Source: JAPOUP01 sp965221405
GTDB taxonomy: Bacteria > Pseudomonadota > Alphaproteobacteria > Rhodobacterales > Rhodobacteraceae
NCBI GenBank assembly: GCA_965221405.1
Contig: CBDCSE010000001.1
Span: 682,001-746,000 of the forward strand
Length of the DNA stretch: 64,000 nt
Reading direction: 5' to 3'
The notes beneath the pieces were generated by a model. The model did no database searches. It was not told the DNA's origin and saw nothing but the letters and a program-made list of their open reading frames with translations. A program made the translations under genes and the position numbers. Positions 9,111 through 17,638 of this stretch are shown here, piece by piece (position 1 is the stretch's first letter; every line of letters starts with the position of its first letter).

Positions 9111-9880
9111 AGGGCCTGTTGACACTCGGGTTGCGAATCGCCCGGTTCCGGGCCGTTTTCCGCCCCGGCGACCGCCGGAACGGCGGCGCGGCAGGACATG
9201 CAGGTGACACCATGAATGCGGACAGGACGGTATGACGGACGCCATGTGGGCGCGGACCGGGGACATGCTGCCGGGCAGGAAACCGGACCCCGGCGGCACG
9301 GCGGCGGACAGCCGCCTCCTCGTGGAGGCGGTGCCCGTGCGGTTCCGGCGCCGGGTGCTTTCGGGGGTTTCCGGGCGTGTCCCCAGCGCCCTGTCCGGGG
9401 ATTCCGGCCCTGAACGGGTGTCCGTGGACGGAACGGTCGTCCAGGCGCCCCGGAAGGCGGCGGCGCCAGAAAAGGGGGGCCCCGGGTCAGGGAACCGGGC
9501 GTTCCAGGGGCGGCCTGACGACCAGGACCGTCGCCGTCGTGGACGCGCTCGGCTACCTGGTCCGCTTCAGGATCCCTGCCGCCCGGGCGCATGGCCTTCA
9601 GGGGGTGCCGGGGCTTCCGGGCGGGCTGGAGTTCGGGGCCTTCGTCGGCGACAGGGCGTCCGGCGCCGACTGGCTGCTGGAGGATCTGGACGGGCGCGGG
9701 GCGGAGGCGGCGGTCCCGCCGGAACGGAACCGGACGGCGCCGCGGGCGCGTGACAGGGAGATGTACGGGTGGCGGCACCTTGTGGACAGTTTCCTCGCGA
9801 AGCCCGGGGAGTTCCGGGCGACCGCGACGCGGTACGCCAGGACCGGCATGACACACCTTGCCCCAGATCCGCCCCCGGAA
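9111..9880 (+). mobile_element. IS5-family element remnant
   Basis: The left end probably lies near 9111 ('gggcctgttgacactcgg'), followed by a decayed IS5-family (IS427-like) transposase. No matching right end is found; the element runs into unassignable sequence to about 10,240. This block is visibly more G+C-rich than the IclR gene before it. Confidence 0.6.
9232..9870 (+). pseudogene. IS5-family transposase pseudogene
   Basis: Start region 'DAMWARTGDMLPGRKPDPGG' matches the conserved IS5 opening. After 'SVDGTVVQAP' the reading continues in another frame with 'TGRSRGGLTTRTVAVVDALG' and 'NRTAPRARDREMYGWRHLVD', which correspond to the normal middle and C-terminal parts. The segment between the N-terminal helices and the DGT motif is shortened, and at least one frameshift lies near 9470-9490. 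The DDE triad is therefore split and the enzyme inactive. Confidence 0.75.
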
Positions 9881-10240
9881 GATGCCGTTGCTCGGGGTCC
9901 GGGCGATCGGGGTGAACTCTGCAGAAGCAGACTGCTGCGCTGGCCCGTCTTCCGGATTGCGCCCATCCCCCACCGGCGCGCAGGACGGGTACCCGGCATT
10001 GGCGGTGAACGTCCGACCCATGACCGCCACGGTGCGCGCGCATTTGCGGGCCGTCTACGTCGTTCAGGCGGTGGCGATGGGCTGGCCACAGAGATGACAG
10101 ACCAGTTTGGGGTGCCGGTGACAATCGATGCGCGCAAAGTCGATCGGCAGGAGATTTCCCTGCGCGCACGGGTGCTCAAATCGCTGTGGATGCCGGGATG
10201 CCGCTGGGTGAGGCAAGGCCGACGGTGGGGATTGCGACGG

Positions 10241-10783
10241 TCACTCCGTGGTCTGCGCGTTCCCCGGATCGATCGGGTTGCTGAGCAGGCCACCGGTGCC
10301 CCAGTCCGGCACGTCTGTTGATTGCGGGTCTGTTGATGGGTCGTTGACGCGTTCCAACTTGCCGTTGCTGCCGCATTCGCCCGTGCGATCTGTCGTCACG
10401 GTGATCCGATCCCACCGTTCGCCGACAAGATCAAGGTTGACGGCGCGGCACCTGTGTTTGAGCACAGGCTCCAGCGGACTGTGGGCGCAGGCCGGGTCGG
10501 CTCAGTAGATGTTCTGGCGGTAGAGGTTCTTGACGTGCGGGCAAAAGCGCATCCCGGCCATGGCAAAGGCCGCGAAGTTGATCTCGGTGTAGCCGTGGCT
10601 GTCGGTGTAGTGCTCGGCAAGGTCGAGATCGCTTTCATGGCAGTGAATGCCGTCGACCGCAAAGGGCGCGTCCCGATCGGCGCACTCGGCGGGCCGGCTG
10701 AAGAACGGTGCGTAGTTGTCGGCGATGAAGGAATAGAACTCGAGCGCGAAGTCGTTGAAACGCGTGCTGTACGTGCGCTGCAA
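10241..10783 (-). pseudogene. Tn3-family transposase, C-terminal fragment
   Basis: Minus-strand frame from 10783 reads 'DLAEHYTDSHGYTEINFAAF' and 'GMRFCPHVKNLYRQNIY', the region of Tn3 transposases holding the second catalytic aspartate. After a stop and frameshift near 10,500 the match resumes with 'LKHRCRAVNLDLVGERWDRI', the next conserved block, then decays. Terminal repeats and resolvase are not seen here. A piece from an earlier part of a Tn3 transposase lies at 21634-21789. 9881-10240 holds no gene I can identify. Confidence 0.75.
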
Positions 10784-10793
10784 GACTTTGGGT

Positions 10794-10829
10794 CTATCCC
10801 AACAAAGGCCCCAAAGGTCCCACGGGATT
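10794..10829. repeat. 36-bp direct repeat, copy 1
   Basis: Sequence beginning 'ctatcccaacaaaggcccca' and ending 'cccacgggatt'; matches 11351-11386 at 33 of 36 positions. The two copies bracket the interrupted small membrane-protein gene, so they may be ends of a small mobile unit or a duplicated target. Confidence 0.7.
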
Positions 10830-11041
10830 CGGCGATCTGGGGTGAAACCGGCACTTCGCGGGCCTCCCGGCGAAAAATGACCCCGCGAGAAGCTCGTACG
10901 GCGCGATCAGGGGTCTTCTATGGGGGTCATGGGAAAACCATGGCCACCGTCCAGGCTTCCCATGGGATGAGCGCGGATGATTGGCCTGCTTGCCTTCCAG
11001 TCGCTTCAGTTCTACGCCCCGATGATTGCAGGTCGCTACAC

Positions 11042-11242
11042 TTACGGCAGTCTGATCAGGGCGCTGAGGAAGGCGAAGCCCGCGCCGAGAACGGCGACGG
11101 TCAACACAATCTGAGCAATGCCAAAGCCGATGGTCCAGCGCTGGTTGTCCCTGTCACGCTTGGCACCCTCGGCATCGCGCCTCGCCATGTCTTAGGCCAG
11201 GTGCGCAATGTCCGTCCGATATTCAGCCTGCGTCGTGTTCAT
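11042..11242 (-). pseudogene. small single-span membrane protein gene interrupted by a nonsense codon
   Basis: Reading from the ATG at 11242-11240 gives 'MNTTQAEYRTDIAHLA', then TAA (11194-11192), then 'DMARRDAEGAKRDRDNQRW', a hydrophobic span 'FGIAQIVLTVAVLGAGFAFL' and a stop at 11044-11042: 66 residues apart from the internal stop. A soluble, charged N-terminal helix followed by one C-terminal membrane span looks like a genuine protein. The TAA probably replaced a GAA, CAA or AAA codon by one change. An internal ATG two codons later could restart translation. Family not recognised. Confidence 0.55.
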
Positions 11243-11350
11243 GCGTTTCTCCGGGACGGCAACCTGCCGGGCGAGCGCGTGAATGTCCGGCGCGGCGCTC
11301 ATGTCTGAACATAGTCATCCGCACATGCGCCTGGCAAGCCCACACGAGCG

Positions 11351-11386
11351 CTATCCCAGCAAAGGTCCCAAAAGTCCCACGGGATT
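11351..11386. repeat. 36-bp direct repeat, copy 2
   Basis: Second copy of the repeat at 10794-10829 (33 of 36 identical), beginning 'ctatcccagcaaaggtccca'. Same orientation, 557 bases apart. Confidence 0.7.
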
Positions 11387-11583
11387 TACTGCATTGAGCT
11401 GATGTGACGGGATTTTCGGCGTTTCGGCGTCTCCAGTGTATCGGACTCCGGATCATACCAAATCGCCAGTTGAAAAGGTGACGGTCTTCCCTGACTTGGA
11501 TCCGGTGACGTCTTGCGCCATGCCCATCCTGCTTGAGGCACTGCTACCGCGGAAGGCGTCAAAAGAAAATCGAAACTATCCAT
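11386..11583 (-). CDS. small ORF coupled to the AAA-ATPase/nuclease gene
   Basis: 65-residue frame beginning 'MDSFDFLLTPSAVAVPQAGW' and containing 'FQLAIWYDPESDTLE'. Its ATG overlaps the stop of the upstream gene (TGATG on the minus strand at 11585-11581). The end falls in the 36-bp repeat, so the natural C-terminus may have been replaced. No family recognised; it could be a small partner or a chance frame. Confidence 0.35.
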   Translation of the reverse strand: MDSFDFLLTPSAVAVPQAGWAWRKTSPDPSQGRPSPFQLAIWYDPESDTLETPKRRKSRHISSMQ

Positions 11584-13148
11584 CAGGGCGCAGACTCAAC
11601 CCGTACCTTCAGCAGGTTGCGCGCCTCGTGCCCGCAGGCGATGGCGACCAGATGGACGGGCTCCCGGCGATCCCGGTATCTGTCGGCGTAGCCCCGCGCC
11701 CGCATCTGGGTGAACGCCGTCTCCAGCGCGGCTTCGGCCGCGTCCGCGTCTTCCGCCATCTTGAACTCCAGCACGAAGACCTGCCCGCCCAAACGCACCA
11801 CCATGTCCGCGCGGCCGTGGCTGGTGGCCTCCTCGGCCCGCACGTCCACCCCAATCGCCCGGAAACACATGTGCAGGAGACCGGCATACCAGGCCTCATA
11901 GCGCGCCAGGTCACCCGTGGCGTGCCACTGGTAGGGAATGCTGGCCAGCCAGGCCCTGAGCGTCTCCGCAAAGCCGCCGAAGTCGTTGGCCTCAAGAAGG
12001 GACCGCAGTGTTTTCCCTTCTTCCAGGGGCACGCGTTTCCGCGCGTCGAGATGTGCCAACAGCCCTTCGTTCAGACTGAGCCTGACCTCCTGGTTGGGAT
12101 AGTCCAGCCGATAGGAAGTTCTGTGACCCTCCCGCCGCTCGTCAACGATGGTGAGGTATCCCGTCTGGAACAGCAGCGCCTCGGCACTGATATCATCCAC
12201 ATCGAACTTGGAGACTAGCGACCGGTGGGCCATCCGGTTCTCCAGTTCCCGCAAACCGACGGATTTTGTCTTCAGGGTTTCGAAGAGAAAGGACGGTGAG
12301 CCCGTCTCGAACCAGTAGGGTTCAAACTCCCGATTATCAAAGAGCAGCAGCACGTCGAAGGGATTGTAGAGCCGCTCCTCGCCCAGCCAGCTGTAACCGT
12401 TGTACCAGGTGCGGATCGCGTCCCGGTCCAGCCCCTCGAGCTCCGGCGCGAACACGGTGTCGATATCGGCATCGGTGTAGCCGCATATCGCCGCAAAGCG
12501 GGGATCCAGGCTGATGTCCTTGAGATTATTCATGTCCGAGAACAGGCTGACCTTCGAGAACATGCTCACTCCGGTGACAAGGACGAAGCACACATGCGCG
12601 GCGCTGCCCTTGATCATCCCGTAGACACTGCGCAGCGACTCACGGTTGGCCCGCGCCACATCGGGGTCGTGCAGCCCGTCGAGGATCGGCTTGTCGTACT
12701 CATCCACGAGGATCACCACCCGCTGTCCCGTCGTGCGGTGGAGACGTTCCAGCACATCGAACAGATACTCCGGCGCGGTTGGCCATGTTGACGCGGCAAG
12801 CCCGGCCCGGCGCTCAATCGCTGTCAGTTGCGCCAGAATGCTGCGCTCAATGTCCTCCGGTCCGTCATACCTCCTGTCAAAGCTGAGCCGCACCACGGGG
12901 TGGGTGACCGACCAGTCCCAGTGATCATGGATGTCCAGCCCCCTGAACAGTTCCTCCCGCCCCGCGAACAGGGCCTTGAGCGTATCAACCAGCAGACTCT
13001 TGCCGAACCGCCGCGGACGGGAGAGGAAGTAATGGCGCCCCCCCTCCACCAATTTTCGGATCAGGGGTGTCTTGTCAACGTAGTAGAAGTTTCCGCTCCG
13101 GATTGTCGCGAAGTCCTGGATGCCGATGGGCAGAGACTGACGGGTCAT
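11583..13148 (-). CDS. AAA-ATPase-like / PD-(D/E)XK nuclease family protein (DUF1703 type)
   Basis: 521 residues, intact. The N-terminal 'SLPIGIQDFATIRSGNFYYV' and Walker A-like 'SRPRRFGKSLLVDTL' (K50) with Walker B 'VVILVDEYDKPI' (about 140) mark the AAA-ATPase_like domain; the C-terminal nuclease domain has D448 ('RADMVV') and E461-x-K463 ('VFVLEFKM'), the PD-(D/E)XK core. Proteins of this architecture are widespread as multi-copy accessory genes; a role in defence or mobile-element biology has been suggested but is not settled. It stands among IS remnants and is followed by a coupled small ORF. Confidence 0.88.
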   Translation of the reverse strand: MTRQSLPIGIQDFATIRSGNFYYVDKTPLIRKLVEGGRHYFLSRPRRFGKSLLVDTLKALFAGREELFRGLDIHDHWDWSVTHPVVRLSFDRRYDGPEDIERSILAQLTAIERRAGLAASTWPTAPEYLFDVLERLHRTTGQRVVILVDEYDKPILDGLHDPDVARANRESLRSVYGMIKGSAAHVCFVLVTGVSMFSKVSLFSDMNNLKDISLDPRFAAICGYTDADIDTVFAPELEGLDRDAIRTWYNGYSWLGEERLYNPFDVLLLFDNREFEPYWFETGSPSFLFETLKTKSVGLRELENRMAHRSLVSKFDVDDISAEALLFQTGYLTIVDERREGHRTSYRLDYPNQEVRLSLNEGLLAHLDARKRVPLEEGKTLRSLLEANDFGGFAETLRAWLASIPYQWHATGDLARYEAWYAGLLHMCFRAIGVDVRAEEATSHGRADMVVRLGGQVFVLEFKMAEDADAAEAALETAFTQMRARGYADRYRDRREPVHLVAIACGHEARNLLKVRVESAP

Positions 13149-13199
13149 GTTAACTAACCCTCACTTTGCGGCGCTACACTAGGTTATTGCACATGCCGC

Positions 13200-13376
13200 T
13201 TATGCGTTTTTGCGGCGCATATTTCGGGAGAGGTCATAATTGTTGGCGAATCTGGCTTTGGCAGTCTGATCCACAAGCCAGCGCAGATGGTAAGGTTTAC
13301 CTTTAATGCGTGACCACGTCACAACCGATAGACGAACATCATTGCACATCAATTGATCGATAATCCGTGCTGGCAT
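13200..13376 (-). CDS. unassigned 58-residue ORF, probably the tail of a broken gene
   Basis: From the ATG at 13376 it reads 'MPARIIDQLMCNDVRLSVV', then 'SRIKGKPYHLRWLVDQTAKA', ending 'DLSRNMRRKNA'. The same frame stays protein-like upstream without an ATG ('DYIGEWTAYKTLREYEDCY') until a stop near 13465, so this is probably the C-terminal part of a longer gene. The composition is A+T-richer than the IS blocks. I do not recognise the family. Confidence 0.4.
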   Translation of the reverse strand: MPARIIDQLMCNDVRLSVVTWSRIKGKPYHLRWLVDQTAKARFANNYDLSRNMRRKNA

Positions 13377-13598
13377 CAGGGGATAGCAATCCTCATACTC
13401 CCTAAGGGTTTTGTAAGCCGTCCACTCCCCTATGTAGTCAGAATAAATCGCTGACCTTTTGTCTGGAAGTCAATCGATTATCGGCAACACCCGGAAGATT
13501 GACAACCAGAATTCCGGATTTCTTGTTGACTTTCCACTCGTTGGTTTGAAGCCTCCGACTTCCAGTCGGATATTGCTTCAGCGAGAACGAATCGTGTT

Positions 13599-13655
13599 AT
13601 GACCATATCCTCCCGGAAATGAGCCGTCGGCTCATTTCCGGGAGGATATGGTCAT
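13599..13655. repeat. 57-bp perfect palindrome (28-bp arms, 1-base centre)
   Basis: Arms 13599-13626 and 13628-13655 are exact reverse complements around T13627 (outer end 'atgaccatatcctcccggaa'). No T-run follows, so a terminator is unlikely. It could be a head-to-head junction of two identical IS ends or a dimer-junction relic. Sequence to the right (13660-13890) is G+C-rich IS-like debris with no assignable protein; 13377-13598 shows no gene. Confidence 0.85.
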
Positions 13656-13985
13656 GCAGTTTCGTATCCGTCCCCCCAAAGACCGCCATCTCCGGTCCCG
13701 TCCGCAGGATGGAAGCCCGTCCGTCCCACAGGATCCGGCGCGGGTCCCGCGAAATCCGGAAGAGGTGCCGGGGACGCCGGTTCCGGGGCCGGGGCCACTT
13801 CCCGGCGACCACCGACGCCATCGCGGACGGACCCGTACTCGGTATCCTGACAGGCACCTCCCTGACGCTACCGGCGCCAGCCGGTAGTTATTCACTTGAC
13901 TTGACTTGACCGTCAATCATGCGGGGCGTTGTCGATAGATTTCCATGCCTCTTTATCTTGGATTGCAGAAAATTGATGGATTCTT

Positions 13986-14070
13986 ACTTCCGCGCACCTG
14001 AAACACGCAAAAGTTAAGAAAACTTGACACCCCTGTACAAGAAACTAACTTTCGCGCACTTGAAACACGC
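13986..14070. promoter_or_regulatory. direct-repeat operator candidate upstream of the hipA fusion
   Basis: A 23-base motif (start 'acttccgcgcacctgaaaca') at 13986-14008 recurs at 14048-14070 with two changes, 62 bases apart. Between them lies a possible -35 TTGACA (14024-14029); a -10 near 14046 is weak. The second copy ends directly before the GGAGG ribosome site, so a bound protein would cover both promoter and ribosome site. Autoregulation by the N-terminal region of the downstream protein is plausible. Confidence 0.5.
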
Positions 14071-14082
14071 GGAGGTTCGAAA

Positions 14083-15918
14083 TTGCTCTATCTCGTCGGC
14101 GAAAATCTGGACAAGGCGCGGGCCCACTATCAGGCCGAAACAGGCAGGATCGTAAAGCTCATGCGCGGCATCTACGCAGATGCCGACGAGGACGTTGATG
14201 ATACAGTGCTAAGACATGCCGTGCGTATCGCCAACTACCTATACCCGCGAGCCTATTTGTCGTCAGCGAGCGCAGTCCTGTTGGCACCGACCCGGGATGG
14301 ACGTTTGTTCATTAGCGGCCCGCGATCCCAGCGTACCCGGATCAGGACGCTGGAGATCATTCAGAATGTCGCGCCAGCCCATCCCTCCACCGCACAGGCC
14401 CTGATCGCGGATGGACTCGGCGAATTCCGAATCGATGTTTCTTCGCTCCGACAGCGCTTCCTTGAAGCCTTTCGACTGCGCAGCGAACACGCTGCCTCAA
14501 TTGATGAGAAGATGCGTGCGTCGCTCACGGCGCGTCTGATCGACGAATACGGCGATCCCAAAGGGGCCGCTGACGCCTTGTGGGCTCTCGCACGTGAAAA
14601 TGAATGGTACCGCGAGGGCGAGCAGGCCGAGCGCTATCTTCTGAAATCTCCATCGCTAATTGAGGTACGCAATGAAGCTGCGCTCAGCTTCACTGTGGCA
14701 TGGCACGGTCAGCCGATCGGCGAGCTGCGCCATGACGGCTTCGAGTGGCGCTGGCTGGCCGAGACAGGCTTCGACCTGCCTTTGGTTGGGCAGCGTAAGC
14801 CTGGCAAGCTACCGTCCTTCATTCTTTCGCTCCTGCCCGAAGGCTGGCTGGAACGCGTTCTAAAGGAAAGCGACGAGCGAGCGCTGCTACGTTCCGGCAA
14901 GCGTTATATGTCAAACATCACAATAAGCTCTGGTCCAGACGAGATCGCTGCGCTGCCGGAAGATCGCCTGTCCACCCGCCTTGATCAATTCAGCGACGAT
15001 GGCATGTTCACCGGTCGTTATGGAGGACCGGCACGGGGTGATATCGAGCAGAGCTTTGAAAAAAACCTCGCACGACTATTTGCTAGCGCGCAAACACCGC
15101 GTCTTTCAGGCGTGCAGATCAAGGCGCCAATGTTTCTTGATTCGCAGGGGCTTCTGGTTCCCGGCATCACCGAGCCCTTTACACATATCCTGAAACCCGC
15201 TGGTACCAGCGGGTTTCAGGCGCTGCCAATCGTCGAGTATCTGTCGATGACCTTGGGGCTGGCCGCCGGACTTGAAGCGCCGGCAATCGCACTGACCGGC
15301 ATGCCGGACGGGATGCCACCGGCACTAGTCGTTGAGCGCTTTGATATTCGTAGTGGCAGTGATGATAACCGCCTTATTGCGCTGGAAGACATGTGCTCGG
15401 TTCTCGATCTGCCCCCTGAAGCCAAATATGACAGCACCATCGAGCGGATCGCGCGTGCTGTGCGTCCGCTCTCAACCGCGCCCGAAGCGGACCTGTTGGT
15501 CATTCTAAAGCGCGCACTGTTTTCCTGGCTCATTGCCGACGGGGATATGCACCTCAAGAACCTTGCCCTGCTAAAGATCGCGGTGCCGGGCTCAGATACC
15601 TTTCGTAGCGTACGGGTGGCACCGCTATACGATGCCGTAACCACCCGTGTTTTCCCAAGCCTCGAGAATGACCGCATGGCTCTCAAACTGGACGGCAAGG
15701 ATGACCGGCTGCGCCGTGCTGACTTGCTACGCATGGCAAAAACCGCGGGGATACCCACACGTGCCGCCAATTCCTCTATGGATGAGCTGCTGGCAGGTGT
15801 TGCTACTGGCCTCGATCGGATTGCCTTACCGGCGGTCCCGAATCTCGATGCTGAACTGACCGCCAAGGCCGACCAGATGCTGGAGATATGCCGCAAACGT
15901 CGCGCGGCTTGGGACTAG
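14083..15918 (+). CDS. HipA-family kinase toxin with an N-terminal AbiEi-like regulatory region
   Basis: 611 residues from TTG at 14083, supported by GGAGG at 14071-14075 (7-base spacing); no ATG suits better. Residues about 1-190 precede the HipA part and look like an AbiEi-type winged-helix antitoxin region ('VKLMRGIYADADEDVD', 'AYLSSASAVLLAP', 'GRLFISGPRSQRTRI'). From about 200 it is HipA: N-lobe 'GQPIGELRHDGFEWRWL', 'HILKPAGTSGFQALPIVEYL', 'ALVVERFDI', catalytic loop with D486/D488 and N493 ('ADGDMHLKNL') and metal-binding D517 ('APLYDAVTT'). HipA kinases phosphorylate targets such as glutamyl-tRNA synthetase and are normally restrained by a separate HipB; none is encoded next door, suggesting a self-contained toxin-regulator fusion. 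The AbiEi relation is by motif and less certain than the HipA part. Confidence 0.85.
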   Translation: MLYLVGENLDKARAHYQAETGRIVKLMRGIYADADEDVDDTVLRHAVRIANYLYPRAYLSSASAVLLAPTRDGRLFISGPRSQRTRIRTLEIIQNVAPAHPSTAQALIADGLGEFRIDVSSLRQRFLEAFRLRSEHAASIDEKMRASLTARLIDEYGDPKGAADALWALARENEWYREGEQAERYLLKSPSLIEVRNEAALSFTVAWHGQPIGELRHDGFEWRWLAETGFDLPLVGQRKPGKLPSFILSLLPEGWLERVLKESDERALLRSGKRYMSNITISSGPDEIAALPEDRLSTRLDQFSDDGMFTGRYGGPARGDIEQSFEKNLARLFASAQTPRLSGVQIKAPMFLDSQGLLVPGITEPFTHILKPAGTSGFQALPIVEYLSMTLGLAAGLEAPAIALTGMPDGMPPALVVERFDIRSGSDDNRLIALEDMCSVLDLPPEAKYDSTIERIARAVRPLSTAPEADLLVILKRALFSWLIADGDMHLKNLALLKIAVPGSDTFRSVRVAPLYDAVTTRVFPSLENDRMALKLDGKDDRLRRADLLRMAKTAGIPTRAANSSMDELLAGVATGLDRIALPAVPNLDAELTAKADQMLEICRKRRAAWD

Positions 15919-16344
15919 GGCCGGTGTAGGCCTTCAGGTTACTGGACTTGTCAAGCTGGTCAGTCAGTTGGTCGATTGACAGGGCCATCCTGATCACCGG
16001 GGACACGGACTGCCGGTGATGAAGCGCACCCGAACGGCCGTGCCGCAGGTCGTGCCCGTGCAGTTCCCGAAGCGGCGCCTCGTAAGGGAATATGGCAATC
16101 TGAATTCCAGATGCCGGAAGAGTAGCGGAGATCACAGCGTTGAGACGATTGCCGAGTGATCACCAATTCCTGTCAACTGTTCAGAAAGTCAGGTGACTTC
16201 GTAACGAAAGATTGACCCGACTCCTGCGCACGAACGCTGAACCATGACACACGACATCGGGATGCGCATGGGCAACGATGCTGGAATCACCGGCAGGGTG
16301 CTGATAATTTAAGGCTGCGTTCACTGATGCGGGAGGTGAAACTC
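15919..16344. other. intergenic, 426 bases, no gene identified
   Basis: On the minus strand a short frame reads 'MALSIDQLTDQLDKSSNLKA' near 15990-15930 but has no family resemblance. I see no RNA gene or strong promoter; the region should contain the mntA promoter. Confidence 0.5.
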
Positions 16345-16656
16345 GTGCATAATGCAATCCTGGACAAAAGGAGCGAGATCGCAGCGGTGTGCCGGAAACA
16401 TCGTGCGGCGCGCTTGGAGGTGTTTGGTTCGGCCGCGCGCGGCGAGGATTTCAATCCTGAGACCAGTGACGCTGATTTTATTGTTGAGTTCCTCCCGCCC
16501 CTTCTGCCAGGAGTTGCACGGCGTTACTTCGGGTTGGCATTTGACTTGGAATCCATACTTGGCCGCAAAGTCGATCTCCTCACTGAGGGTGGGATAAAGA
16601 ATCGCTATTTTCGCGAGGCGATCAACGAATCTAGGGAACTTGTCTATGAGCCGTGA
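16345..16656 (+). CDS. mntA: MntA-type nucleotidyltransferase antitoxin
   Basis: Small MNT-fold nucleotidyltransferase, 103 residues from GTG at 16345. That start is preferred over an in-frame ATG at 16327 because GGGAGGTG (16331-16338) sits 6 bases before it. Motif 'FGSAARGEDFNPETSDADFI' carries the GS...DxD core, with the third acidic residue in 'RKVDLLTE'. In characterised pairs MntA silences the HEPN toxin by AMPylating a tyrosine near its RX4-6H motif. It overlaps the next gene by 11 bases. Confidence 0.9.
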   Translation: MHNAILDKRSEIAAVCRKHRAARLEVFGSAARGEDFNPETSDADFIVEFLPPLLPGVARRYFGLAFDLESILGRKVDLLTEGGIKNRYFREAINESRELVYEP

Positions 16657-17056
16657 CTATACAGCGGGGCTACAATTTGACGCCTATCTTGCCAACACGG
16701 AAAAACTGGATTCTGTTGAGCGCAGGCTGATTACCATTGGTGAGGCACTGAACCAACTCGATTCCGTCGCACCCGATCTGGCAGAAAAGATCCCCAATCT
16801 GCGAGAGGCGGTTGGCATGCGCAATCAGCTGACCCATGTGTATCACGATGTCGAACAGATAATCGTCTGGGATACAGCGGTCAAAGATGTTCCGGAAATG
16901 CGTCGGACTGTTGATACACTGCTCTCCGAACTGTCTCCCCCAAGTCCGTCTGAAGAGCGCGGTTCCTCCCCTCAACCTGCAGCCAAACCCGAACCGCCAA
17001 AGACAAACGACGACGATCTCCTCAGCTGGCAAAAGCCACCCTCTCCGTTTGACTGA
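16646..17056 (+). CDS. hepT: HepT-type HEPN toxin
   Basis: HEPN-domain ribonuclease toxin, 136 residues from ATG 16646 (an in-frame TTG lies two codons earlier). The signature 'MRNQLTHVYHDVEQIIVWD' contains R-N-x3-H-x-Y, the active site plus the tyrosine AMPylated by MntA. After about residue 98 there is an unusual low-complexity acidic/proline tail ending 'LLSWQKPPSPFD', longer than usual for HepT; such a tail may recruit a partner or be a degradation signal (inference). Confidence 0.88.
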   Translation: MSRDYTAGLQFDAYLANTEKLDSVERRLITIGEALNQLDSVAPDLAEKIPNLREAVGMRNQLTHVYHDVEQIIVWDTAVKDVPEMRRTVDTLLSELSPPSPSEERGSSPQPAAKPEPPKTNDDDLLSWQKPPSPFD

Positions 17057-17257
17057 TAAAGATGGAGATGTTGTCACTTGCAGTAAGGCATGATACATCA
17101 ACAATCTGTGGAAGTCTGAGACAGTCACCCAATAGATAGCTCTTGCCATCGCGGAGATCGTAGAGTTCCGCGATCTCGAACTAGCGTGCGGCCTCGGGTG
17201 CCTGCTGCGCGATAAGCGAGAGACATGAGTCATCCTCTGTGACCCGCCAACCGTCGC

Positions 17258-17545
17258 ATGTATCTCAATAACGTCCTCACAACCATCTGCTTCAGGACGG
17301 GGGAGACTCCAGCGGACCTGTCGCGGCCCCTCGCCCACTATGACGACATCAACCACGGCGGCACAGCAGGCGGGTGCTATGCCTTTGCTGACCTCAATGG
17401 CCCCAGCCACCGGAAAAAGGTCAATGCCTGCCAGTGCGGGGCCCGGAACGGTTCCGGCCAGTGGGCGCGGACCGATGCCGATGACGGCTTCACATACATC
17501 AGCAGCCCCGGCTACCGGACCACGCTGGGCTGCACCACGAACTGA
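17258..17545 (+). CDS. hypothetical protein, 95 residues, followed by a terminator
   Basis: The frame contains 'LAHYDDINHGGTAGGCYAFA' and ends 'SSPGYRTTLGCTTN'. Cysteine/glycine/tyrosine-rich composition suggests the end of a secreted or structural protein. I recognise no family and no signal peptide at this start, so it may be the 3' part of a broken gene. The stop is followed 24 bases later by a clear rho-independent terminator, which favours a real transcribed gene. 17057-17257 shows no gene. Confidence 0.4.
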   Translation: MYLNNVLTTICFRTGETPADLSRPLAHYDDINHGGTAGGCYAFADLNGPSHRKKVNACQCGARNGSGQWARTDADDGFTYISSPGYRTTLGCTTN

Positions 17546-17568
17546 CCGGCATCAGACACCATCCACAC

Positions 17569-17594
17569 GGGGCGGCCTGCGGGTCGCCCCTTTT
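17569..17594 (+). terminator. rho-independent terminator
   Basis: Nine-base-pair stem (GGGGCGGCC / GGTCGCCCC, one G-T pair) with a TGCG loop, followed by TTTT (17591-17594). It lies downstream of the 17258-17545 frame. Confidence 0.8.
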
Positions 17595-17638
17595 CGTAAT
17601 TGCGACGATTCCAAACTGAGACACTATCTTCGAAAGAT

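Noticed and set aside
10794..11386. CRISPR array
   Set aside because: Only two repeat copies 557 bases apart, with a gene-like sequence between them.
11436..12218. 260-codon plus-strand frame
   Set aside because: Antisense shadow of the AAA-ATPase/nuclease gene, which has clear motifs on the other strand.
13599..13655. palindrome as a transcription terminator
   Set aside because: No T run follows on either side and the stem is far longer than usual.
13895..13912. short TTGAC tandem repeat
   Set aside because: Three copies of a 5-base unit are too few to mean more than chance.
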